Assembly (NCBI GenBank): GCA_026397575.1
Contig: JAPLUP010000244.1
Span: 1-5,200, forward strand
Direction: 5' to 3'
DNA length: 5,200 nucleotides
From: Candidatus Zixiibacteriota bacterium
GTDB lineage: Bacteria; Zixibacteria; MSB-5A5; CAIYYT01
The notes under the pieces are model-generated. The model was not told the DNA's origin. It made no database searches and saw nothing but the letters and a program-made list of their open reading frames with translations. Of this stretch, positions 1 to 5,200 are shown piece by piece. Both the position numbers and the translations under genes were made by a program. How positions within the stretch are numbered: position 1 is the stretch's first letter; every line of letters starts with the position of its first letter.

Positions 1-1
1 C

Positions 2-211
2 CTCAGACAAAGCCACAGGAATCTGCCCGTCATCGTTATGACCGCCTTCCCCTCGGTGGAAACGGCGGTGGAAGCTTTGAGGAAACGCGTCTACGATTAC
101 ATTGTCAAGCCATTCAATATCAACAGACTGTATTCCGTGGTCGAAGCAGCCGCCAAAGAATGCCATCATGACAGAAAGGCTCACGAACGGGAGGTTGTCA
201 ATGGAGAGTAA
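2..211 (+). CDS. Response-regulator receiver domain protein, 3' part only
   Basis: This is the C-terminal end of a receiver (REC) domain; the gene begins before the window and 69 codons plus a TAA stop are present. The reading contains the hydrophobic strand ending in Met-Thr-Ala (residues 13-15 of the fragment; Thr14 is the conserved Thr/Ser) and then YDYIVKPF (31-38), whose Lys36 is the conserved receiver lysine. The phosphoacceptor Asp lies upstream, out of view. The pattern resembles NtrC/AtoC-type receivers and closely parallels the next gene, suggesting tandem paralogues. No output domain follows: about 30 residues after the KPF motif the protein ends, so it is a single-domain regulator or has any other domain N-terminal. 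One oddity is that the usual Gly-Ala before the YDY motif is Arg-Val here (ALRKRVYDY). Its stop overlaps the next start by 11 bases, so the two are probably translationally coupled. The receiver assignment is firm; the specific role is unknown. Confidence 0.85.
   Translation, partial: LRQSHRNLPVIVMTAFPSVETAVEALRKRVYDYIVKPFNINRLYSVVEAAAKECHHDRKAHEREVVNGE
189..194 (+). promoter_or_regulatory. Ribosome binding site that fixes the start of the second receiver gene
   Basis: GGGAGG ends 6 bases before the ATG at 201. It lies inside the end of the preceding gene. It supports a start at 201 rather than the in-frame ATG at 102, whose extra 33 codons lie entirely within the upstream gene and encode no receiver-like sequence. 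Confidence 0.75.
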
Positions 212-860
212 GCTGCTTGTGGTTGATGATGAGGTGTTCGTAAGGGAATTGCTCGCTGAATATTTCACGAAATTGAACTATCAGGTACGAACAGCGGGGT
301 CGGCAGTCGAGGCTCTTCGGCAAATCGGGTTGGAAAACTTTCATGTCGCTTTGATCGACTTGCGCATGCCCGATGGCGGGGGCATCGATGTCTTGCGTGC
401 GGTGAGAAAGACCGCCGACGATCTCTCGATAATCATAATGACCGGCTATCCGACAGTGGATTCCGCCATCGAAGCAATGCGCGCCGGCGCTTACGATTAT
501 GTTGTCAAACCGTTCCGTCTCAAGGAACTTGACAACATCGTCACCAAGGCCGTGGCTGCACAGAGACATCGCGCTGAGATCAAACAACTCCGGGAAAGGG
601 TCACAGAACTCGAAACCCGCTTAGCCAGTCTCAGGAAAAGAGAAAATCGAGAAGGCGTCGAGGTGGGTTCGCGGCGCTTCACCATCATCGAGAAAGCGGG
701 GGAAGGGGAACCGTTCCAGATAGAGCAACCGGCTCTGACCGGCTCCCAGCGTCATCGTATCGGAGATGTCGCCAGACAGGATTTGTCATACGAAGAGACA
801 GTGGCTTCCCGGCGTGAATTCCGGGACGAGGCAGTGTCGCTGGTGGAAGAATCGAGTTAG
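201..860 (+). CDS. Response regulator: NtrC-like receiver domain plus unrecognised C-terminal extension
   Basis: The protein has 219 residues from ATG 201. Residues 3-120 are a complete receiver domain: acidic pair Asp9-Asp10, phosphoacceptor Asp53 in LIDLRMPDGG, Thr81 after the IIIM strand, and Lys103 in YDYVVKPF. The sequence resembles the receivers of NtrC/AtoC-type regulators, but there is no AAA+ ATPase or DNA-binding domain. Instead, residues about 121-150 are highly charged with heptad-like leucines (a probable coiled coil), followed by about 70 residues I cannot assign to any family. The start at 201 is favoured by a GGGAGG site and because the receiver fold begins right there. It overlaps the preceding receiver gene by 11 bases and is followed 27 bases later by cheR, so it is probably part of the chemosensory operon. 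It could be an extra phosphorylation target of CheA, or be fed by another kinase; the sequence alone does not decide. The coiled coil suggests oligomerisation or partner binding. Confidence 0.88.
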   Translation: MESKLLVVDDEVFVRELLAEYFTKLNYQVRTAGSAVEALRQIGLENFHVALIDLRMPDGGGIDVLRAVRKTADDLSIIIMTGYPTVDSAIEAMRAGAYDYVVKPFRLKELDNIVTKAVAAQRHRAEIKQLRERVTELETRLASLRKRENREGVEVGSRRFTIIEKAGEGEPFQIEQPALTGSQRHRIGDVARQDLSYEETVASRREFRDEAVSLVEESS

Positions 861-887
861 GTCTATCGACCGTGGGACACAGTGACT

Positions 888-1934
888 ATGTTGCAGACAG
901 AAAATCTAAATCTTGAACTCAGCCTCGAAGACTTTGTCGCTTTTCGCGATTTCATCCATGAAAAGTGCGGCATCTTCTTTGCGGAGAACAAGAAGTATCT
1001 AGTCGAGAACCGCCTCAGCAAACGCATGGCCACACTCGGTCTCAAATCTTTCCGCGATTACTTCTATCAAGTCAAGTATGATACGTCGCAGAAAGAGTTC
1101 AACATGCTGATGAACCTGGTCACGACTAATGAAACCTCTTTCTACCGAAATCCGCCGCAGCTGGCTTGTTTCCAGCAAGAGGTTCTCCCTCTAATCATCG
1201 CACAGAAAAAACAACCCGGTCATGGCAAGCGTTTGAAAATTTGGTCGGCGGGATGCTCGACCGGGGAAGAGCCCTATACGCTCGGCATGATTCTGCTTGA
1301 GGTACTCGGCGAACGCAATGACTGGAATATCGAAATCATCGCCAACGACATCTCAGAGAACGTGCTCTACTCGGCGCGTACAGCAACCTACAGCGAGATG
1401 TCGCTGCGAACTACACCGCTGCATATTGTCAATAAGTACTTCACGCGCGAAGGCGAGAAATACTGCCTTACTGACAACGTCAAGCGGTTGGTGAAATTCT
1501 CTCACCTCAATCTGGCTGATCGCCGCAAGATGGCGCTGATGACGGACATGGATTTTGTCTTCTGCCGAAATGTGATGATCTATTTCTCTGACGACATCAA
1601 GAAGCAAATCGTAAAGGGATTTTACAACAGCCTGAGACCCGGAGGATACCTCTATATCGGCCATGCCGAATCGCTGCACGGTATCAGCAAGGCCTTCAAG
1701 CTGGTTTATTTCAAAAACGGGCTGGTCTATTTCAAAGATACTGGTGTCGCTGCCGAAACTGATACACCTGAGACAACGGCCGCGCCAGTCGCCGTCGCTG
1801 TCGGAGCCAAATCGGCCTCTGCCGCGGTTGCCTCCACTGCTGCCCAGAGTGCTCGTGACGTATCGGGAACCAGTGCCGCAACTTTCGACAAGCTCAGGAA
1901 AATTCAGGAACTACTGGCGAGCACCAGGAAATAG
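888..1934 (+). CDS. cheR: CheR-type chemoreceptor glutamate methyltransferase
   Basis: CheR uses S-adenosylmethionine to methylate glutamates on chemoreceptors, resetting kinase activity during adaptation; it acts at the cytoplasmic receptor array. The 348-residue reading from ATG 888 has the N-terminal helical CheR domain (about 12-75) with the family signature TNETSFYR (80-87). The SAM-binding domain follows: WSAGCSTGEEPY (119-130), an acidic Asp in IANDIS (Asp154), FCRNVMIYF (225-233) and GGYLYIGHAESL (252-263). The catalytic core ends near residue 286. About 45 Ala/Thr/Val-rich residues follow, then a charged helix-like end (about 333-348, FDKLRKIQELLASTRK), an extension beyond the compact E. 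coli type. The beta-subdomain region (about 168-206) appears several residues shorter than in E. coli CheR. A GTG at 882 gives two more residues and cannot be excluded; the only Shine-Dalgarno-like sequence, GGGA at 874-877, is weak and lies 10 bases from ATG 888 and 4 from GTG 882. No cheB is seen in the window. Confidence 0.95.
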   Translation: MLQTENLNLELSLEDFVAFRDFIHEKCGIFFAENKKYLVENRLSKRMATLGLKSFRDYFYQVKYDTSQKEFNMLMNLVTTNETSFYRNPPQLACFQQEVLPLIIAQKKQPGHGKRLKIWSAGCSTGEEPYTLGMILLEVLGERNDWNIEIIANDISENVLYSARTATYSEMSLRTTPLHIVNKYFTREGEKYCLTDNVKRLVKFSHLNLADRRKMALMTDMDFVFCRNVMIYFSDDIKKQIVKGFYNSLRPGGYLYIGHAESLHGISKAFKLVYFKNGLVYFKDTGVAAETDTPETTAAPVAVAVGAKSASAAVASTAAQSARDVSGTSAATFDKLRKIQELLASTRK

Positions 1935-1943
1935 CACTGTGAG

Positions 1944-1953
1944 AAGGAATAGG
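1944..1953 (+). promoter_or_regulatory. Ribosome binding site of the stand-alone receiver gene
   Basis: AAGGAATAGG contains two purine-rich cores, AAGGA ending 10 bases and AGG ending 5 bases before ATG 1959. This fits translation from that ATG in the 24-base gap after cheR. Confidence 0.55.
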
Positions 1954-1958
1954 TAGAC

Positions 1959-2330
1959 ATGAGCAGAAGAATTTTGGTAGTAGACGATTCACCGACTCTG
2001 GTGAAGTTCGTCTCCTATAGCCTGAAATCCAGCGGTTATGAGGTTGTCGGCGCGTGTGACGGCATGGACGCTTTGGAGAAAGTGTCACATCTCGAATCCG
2101 ATATCGATCTAGTAGTCACCGATTTGAACATGCCCAACATCGATGGCTATGAACTCATAGCCACTCTGCGCCAAAACGACAGGTTTGCCGAAGTCCCGAT
2201 TATCATTCTTTCCTCGGAAGAGGGTGACGAGGACAAGCAAAAGGGCGAAAAGGTCGGCGCTACTTCATATCTGGTCAAACCCTTCAAATCGTCGGTTCTA
2301 CTGGCGGAAGTGGCGCGACTACTGGATTAG
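1959..2330 (+). CDS. Single-domain response regulator (CheY-like receiver)
   Basis: The 123 residues form a receiver domain and nothing else. Visible active-site residues are Asp9-Asp10, phosphoacceptor Asp55 in VVTDLNMP, Ser85 in the position usually held by Thr/Ser, Tyr104 and Lys107 in SYLVKPF. It is as short as CheY but differs from the canonical CheY encoded next to it: the strand ends in LSS instead of VTT, and the following loop (86-99) is unusually rich in Glu, Asp and Lys. DLNMP replaces DWNMP. Those positions in CheY contact CheZ and the motor protein FliM, so this protein is less likely to be the main motor-binding output. Plausible roles are a phosphate sink draining CheA, or a second output for another partner. 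It follows cheR by 24 bases and precedes cheY by 51 bases. The receiver identity is firm; the role is inference. Confidence 0.92.
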   Translation: MSRRILVVDDSPTLVKFVSYSLKSSGYEVVGACDGMDALEKVSHLESDIDLVVTDLNMPNIDGYELIATLRQNDRFAEVPIIILSSEEGDEDKQKGEKVGATSYLVKPFKSSVLLAEVARLLD

Positions 2331-2370
2331 GGGCAGTTGCGACAGGTGTAACGCTATTAACTGAAAGCAC

Positions 2371-2377
2371 AGGAGGT
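2371..2377 (+). promoter_or_regulatory. Ribosome binding site for GTG-initiated cheY
   Basis: AGGAGGT is a near-perfect Shine-Dalgarno sequence ending 4 bases before the GTG at 2382. It supports the GTG start: the first in-frame ATG would fall inside the receiver fold, after the acidic pair. Confidence 0.8.
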
Positions 2378-2381
2378 AGAG

Positions 2382-2768
2382 GTGGCTTCTCTGAAAATAC
2401 TCGCGGTCGACGATTCGCCAACAATGCGACGCATAATTGTCAACACGCTGAAAAGAGCCGGTTATGATGACGTTACGGAAGCTTCGGACGGCAAAGATGC
2501 ATTAGCGAAAATGAAAGTGGAGCAATTCAATTTCGTGATCACCGACTGGAATATGCCGGAGATGGACGGCCTCACTTTCGTTTCCCAAATTCGCAGTCTG
2601 GACGAATTCAAGGACCTGCCGATTCTCATGGTGACGACCCGGTCAGTCAAAGATGATATCATTGAGGCGATGAAAGCGGGAGTGAACAATTACATAGTTA
2701 AGCCATTCACTCCGGAAACGCTCGGTGAGAAGATTGGTCAGGTACTTAAGTCGGTTGGAAGGAGCTGA
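2382..2768 (+). CDS. cheY: Chemotaxis response regulator CheY
   Basis: CheY receives phosphate from CheA and, as CheY-P, normally binds the flagellar switch to change rotation. The 128-residue product matches the usual CheY length (129 in E. coli). Key residues are Asp10-Asp11 for Mg2+, phosphoacceptor Asp55 in ITDWNMPEMDG, Thr85 in ILMVTT, and Tyr104 with Lys107 in NYIVKPFTPETL. The DWNMP and KPFT..TL segments closely follow E. coli CheY, including Tyr104 at the position of the switch residue Tyr106. Translation starts at GTG 2382 behind a strong AGGAGGT. The stop is separated by one base from the ATG of the phosphatase gene, and that gene's ribosome site lies in the last codons of cheY, so synthesis of the two is probably coupled. 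Adjacency with cheZ supports this receiver, rather than the one just upstream, as the CheZ substrate. Confidence 0.95.
   Translation: MASLKILAVDDSPTMRRIIVNTLKRAGYDDVTEASDGKDALAKMKVEQFNFVITDWNMPEMDGLTFVSQIRSLDEFKDLPILMVTTRSVKDDIIEAMKAGVNNYIVKPFTPETLGEKIGQVLKSVGRS
2759..2764 (+). promoter_or_regulatory. Ribosome binding site that fixes the cheZ start
   Basis: AAGGAG lies within the final codons of cheY, 5 bases before ATG 2770 and 8 before ATG 2773. It argues against the in-frame ATG at 2725, which would add 15 codons read inside cheY. Confidence 0.8.
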
Positions 2769-2769
2769 A

Positions 2770-3393
2770 ATGATGGACAAGTCTATTCGCGTCGACGATT
2801 CGGCCAAGAATATCCACGCGGAACTTAGGCACCTTGCCGATTCAATTAGCCAGATCATCAAGGGCATTAGAGTGGCTCAGGAACCGATTGCCGATTCACG
2901 CAACAAGGTGCCGCAAGCTACCGAACAGTTAGAGAGAGTAACGCAGCAGACCGCGACGGCGACGCATCGCGTGCTGGATATGGTGGAGGCGATTACGAGC
3001 CGAGAGGGCGAAATCGAGACCCAAATGAAAGAGCTGCGCCGCGTTCTTCCGTCGACCTACTTTCGCAATAATTCGCGAGTGAAGCGAATCGTCGAACGCA
3101 TTTGTGTGAGTGCTTCCGCCAATCAAAATGACGCCTATGCGATCATGGACGCTCTTCAGTTCCAGGACATCACTTCGCAGCAGGTTGACCACGCCATTTC
3201 GCTTTTGGAGCAAGTTGAGAATCGTCTCAAGGACGTCATGGTCGGACTGCAACTCGATGTCGGCCCGGAAAACGACGTCAAGCGAAAGGAACGTGCATAT
3301 GATCCCAACGCCAATTTCTCAAGTAACTCCAGCGAGCAAAGCGAAGTTGACGAGTTGCTCAACAACCTGACCAAAGAAAAGCAGAATAACTAG
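2770..3393 (+). CDS. cheZ: CheZ-type protein phosphatase of CheY-P
   Basis: CheZ speeds hydrolysis of CheY-P, ending the motor signal; in characterised members it is a dimeric four-helix bundle. The 207-residue product (E. coli CheZ is 214) is almost all predicted helix. Residues 47-73 (VPQATEQLERV... to ...VLDMVE) resemble the CheZ N-terminal helix. Residues 121-137 end in ALQFQDITSQ, equivalent to the E. coli FQDLTGQ motif, giving Asp133 and Gln137 at the positions of catalytic Asp143 and Gln147. Near the C-terminus, QSEVDELLNNL (190-200) resembles the CheY-binding peptide QVDDLLDSLGF, joined by a flexible Asn/Ser-rich stretch (about 165-189) as in the family. Start 2770 is chosen from the AAGGAG site; ATG 2773 is equally possible. 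It sits one base after cheY and 14 bases before cheA. The identity was recognised from motifs, not from a search, but three independent regions agree. Confidence 0.9.
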   Translation: MMDKSIRVDDSAKNIHAELRHLADSISQIIKGIRVAQEPIADSRNKVPQATEQLERVTQQTATATHRVLDMVEAITSREGEIETQMKELRRVLPSTYFRNNSRVKRIVERICVSASANQNDAYAIMDALQFQDITSQQVDHAISLLEQVENRLKDVMVGLQLDVGPENDVKRKERAYDPNANFSSNSSEQSEVDELLNNLTKEKQNN

Positions 3394-3403
3394 AAGGGTA
3401 AGG
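3394..3403 (+). promoter_or_regulatory. Probable ribosome binding site of cheA
   Basis: AAGGGTAAGG offers two cores, ending 9 and 4 bases before ATG 3408. A second candidate, GGAG at 3413-3416, lies 6 bases before an in-frame ATG at 3423, so the cheA start is uncertain by five codons. Confidence 0.5.
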
Positions 3404-3407
3404 CGCC

Positions 3408-5200
3408 ATGACGGAGACGGGAATGGAATTGGACAACATGAAGGAGATCGTCGACGAGTTCATGATCGAGGCGGATGAGATCCTCGCCAAGCTTGATGAA
3501 GACATGGTCAAGCTCGAAAAAAACTCAGCCGATCTCAACCTCCTCAACGAGATTTTTCGGGCCGCGCATACCATTAAGGGCACATCGGGTTTTCTGGGAT
3601 TAGACAAAGTCTCCGAATTGACCCACAAGATGGAAGATGTCCTCAACAAACTGCGCAAGGGGGAGTTGAAAACAAATCCGGTTATTATGGATGCCTTGCT
3701 CCAGGCAATCGACACGCTTAAACTCCTCTTGGAGGATCTTCGCACCGGCAAAGACAGCGGAATTGATCTGGCGTCCGTTAAGAACCAGCTGATCACCGCC
3801 AGCTCTGTAACGGCTGGAGTTGAAGCTCCGGCAACGAAAGAAGAAGCCAAGAAAAACGGCAAATCCCAGAAGATCGAGACATCCACCACCGCAACGCCTG
3901 CCACACCCATCGAGTCTTCGACTCCGAAAACGGAGTTACCGGTCGCCCAAGCCACGCCGCTTCCCGCAGATAGCCCGGAATTGAGACCGGTTGAAGCGGA
4001 ACCGGCGGAAGAAGAGAAAGAAGCGACAGACGAAACACAGCGGAGTGATGGCGGCATATCTCTGGTCAAACAGATGGCGGAGATGCGTCGTGGGGCAGAT
4101 CAGACGATCCGTGTCGACGTTGGCCGTCTCGATAGTCTGATGAACATTATGGGCGAACTTGTACTCGGACGCAACGCCATGTTACAGCTCACCGGCAGAA
4201 TCACGTCACGCTACGAGGGTCAAGAGTTGATGGATGACCTCAATCAAGTGGCCACACAACTCAATTTTGTTACGACGGAACTGCAGATGTCCATCATGAA
4301 AATGCGTATGCTGCCGGTTGGGAAAGTATTTAATAAGTTCCCGCGCGTCGTCCGTGACCTTGCCCGCAGTCAGAACAAGGAAATCGAGCTGTTCATTTCC
4401 GGCGAGGAGACTGAACTTGACAAGTCGGTTATCGAGGAAATCGGCGATCCTCTGGTGCATCTGATCCGCAACTCTGCCGATCACGGCATTGAACTACCGG
4501 ATGAAAGAATGAAAGCCGGAAAGGCGCGTGGCGGTCGTATCGATCTGATTGCGAGCCAAGAGGGTTCCAACATCGTCATCAAAGTTGCCGACGACGGCGC
4601 CGGCCTTGACACGGCCAGAATCCGTCAGAAAGCGATAGAGAAGAAGCTCGCTTCGGCTGACGACATTAACCGAATGTCAGACAAAGAAGTTTTTGGCTAC
4701 ATCTTCCATCCCGGCTTCTCCACCGCAAAAGTCGTGACCGATGTCTCGGGGCGCGGCGTTGGAATGGACGTGGTTAGAACCAATATTGAAAAACTAAAAG
4801 GCATTATTGACATCCAGTCGGAGCGTGGCAAAGGCACGGCGATTATCATCAAACTGCCATTGACACTGGCGATTGTGCAAGGGTTGCTTGTAGAAGCACG
4901 CAACGAGTTGTTTATTCTGCCATTGGCTTCAGTATTGGAGACTGTGAAGATCGCCCGCGCTGATGTTGCCTCGATCAATCGCAAGGAAGTTATTCGCCTT
5001 CGCGACACGGTGTTGCCAATCGTCGATCTGCATTCGATATTCTTTAGGGGCGCCAGTTCAATCGATCTGGCGAAAATGACTAACTCGTATGTGGTAGTGC
5101 TCGGATTGGCTGAGAAACGGATTGGCTTGGTCGTCGATCATCTTATCGGGCAGGAGGAAGTCGTGATCAAGTCGCTGGGAGAATTCCTTGGACAGACTCA
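3408..5200 (+). CDS. cheA: Chemotaxis histidine kinase CheA, 3' end beyond the window
   Basis: CheA is the receptor-coupled kinase that autophosphorylates and donates phosphate to CheY and CheB. It is open to the window edge, with 597 codons visible. P1/Hpt spans about 8-115, with His54 in RAAHTIKGTSGFLG. Residues about 130-217 are Ala/Pro/Thr/Glu-rich with no recognisable fold, so a P2 CheY/CheB-binding domain seems absent. P3 dimerisation spans about 232-300 (RVDVGRLDSLMNIMGELVLG). The P4 ATPase spans about 305-484: N box HLIRNSADHGIE (351-362), DDGAGLD (395-401), HPGFSTA (434-440), GRGVGMDVV (448-456) and GKGT (474-477). The CheW-like P5 domain begins near 486 and is cut by the edge. All catalytic motifs are intact. 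ATG 3408 is used; ATG 3423 is possible. It follows cheZ by 14 bases. It should form the core complex with CheW and receptors, whose genes are not in view. Confidence 0.96.
   Translation, partial: MTETGMELDNMKEIVDEFMIEADEILAKLDEDMVKLEKNSADLNLLNEIFRAAHTIKGTSGFLGLDKVSELTHKMEDVLNKLRKGELKTNPVIMDALLQAIDTLKLLLEDLRTGKDSGIDLASVKNQLITASSVTAGVEAPATKEEAKKNGKSQKIETSTTATPATPIESSTPKTELPVAQATPLPADSPELRPVEAEPAEEEKEATDETQRSDGGISLVKQMAEMRRGADQTIRVDVGRLDSLMNIMGELVLGRNAMLQLTGRITSRYEGQELMDDLNQVATQLNFVTTELQMSIMKMRMLPVGKVFNKFPRVVRDLARSQNKEIELFISGEETELDKSVIEEIGDPLVHLIRNSADHGIELPDERMKAGKARGGRIDLIASQEGSNIVIKVADDGAGLDTARIRQKAIEKKLASADDINRMSDKEVFGYIFHPGFSTAKVVTDVSGRGVGMDVVRTNIEKLKGIIDIQSERGKGTAIIIKLPLTLAIVQGLLVEARNELFILPLASVLETVKIARADVASINRKEVIRLRDTVLPIVDLHSIFFRGASSIDLAKMTNSYVVVLGLAEKRIGLVVDHLIGQEEVVIKSLGEFLGQT

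Noticed and set aside
102..200. Longer N-terminus for the second receiver, from ATG 102
   Set aside because: The 33 extra codons fall inside the preceding receiver gene, do not resemble a receiver, and a good ribosome site directly precedes ATG 201.
201..860. NtrC-family sigma-54 activator
   Set aside because: The receiver resembles that family, but there is no AAA+ domain (no GAFTGA or Walker motifs) and no helix-turn-helix before the stop at 860.
1663..1956. Plus-strand 97-codon frame overlapping the end of cheR
   Set aside because: It is an out-of-frame shadow of cheR rich in Arg, Pro and Ser, with no family resemblance.
2331..2381. Possible promoter or terminator in the 51-base gap before cheY
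   Set aside because: TTGCGA and TATTAA occur but only 12 bases apart, too close for a sigma-70 promoter, and I see no stem-loop followed by a T run, nor a sigma-28 or sigma-54 match.
1959..2768. Two receiver genes as a frameshifted single double-receiver protein
   Set aside because: Each has its own start, ribosome site and complete active site, and they are separated by a 51-base non-coding gap, so they are separate genes.
2725..2769. Longer N-terminus for CheZ, from ATG 2725
   Set aside because: It overlaps the cheY coding end, whereas AAGGAG at 2759-2764 is correctly placed for ATG 2770 or 2773.
3359..4069. Long minus-strand open frame (236 codons) opposite the start of cheA
   Set aside because: It is Ser/Ala/Val-rich with no domain, and lies antisense to the Hpt and low-complexity linker of cheA, whose repeated Glu/Lys/Ala codons keep the opposite frame open.

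Overview
The window is a compact bacterial chemosensory (che) operon. All genes lie on the + strand and coding is nearly continuous. The longest gap is 51 bases, between the stand-alone receiver gene and cheY. In order it holds: the 3' end of a response-regulator receiver gene (2-211); a receiver protein with a long C-terminal extension (201-860); a CheR-type receptor methyltransferase (888-1934); a single-domain receiver (1959-2330); a canonical CheY (2382-2768); a CheZ-type CheY-P phosphatase (2770-3393); and the first 597 codons of the histidine kinase CheA (3408 to the window end, running off the edge).

The expected signalling logic is as follows. CheA autophosphorylates on His54 of its Hpt domain and passes phosphate to the receiver proteins. 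CheY-P is the likely motor-binding output and CheZ removes its phosphate. CheR methylates receptor glutamates for adaptation. The window encodes four receiver proteins but only one kinase, so some of the receivers are probably phosphate sinks, side outputs, or partners of kinases elsewhere. No CheB, CheW, CheD, receptor or flagellar gene is visible; some may lie downstream of cheA.

Notable details: CheA has a low-complexity linker of about 100 residues where a CheY/CheB-binding P2 domain would sit. CheZ keeps both the Asp/Gln active-site pair and a C-terminal CheY-binding-like peptide. CheR has a short beta-subdomain loop and an Ala-rich tail. The gene upstream of cheR carries a C-terminal region that I do not recognise.

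Organism: a bacterium with a genome of about 50% G+C (judged by eye), Shine-Dalgarno-led genes and occasional GTG starts. A cheY-cheZ-cheA order resembles that of motile Proteobacteria such as Pseudomonas and Vibrio. The preceding NtrC-like receivers and cheR, and the P2-less CheA, do not look like a gammaproteobacterial locus; a deltaproteobacterium-like or other deep Gram-negative lineage is possible, but this is inference with low confidence. I saw no RNA genes, mobile elements, CRISPR arrays, convincing promoters or terminators. The content is mostly recognisable chemotaxis machinery rather than an unknown system.
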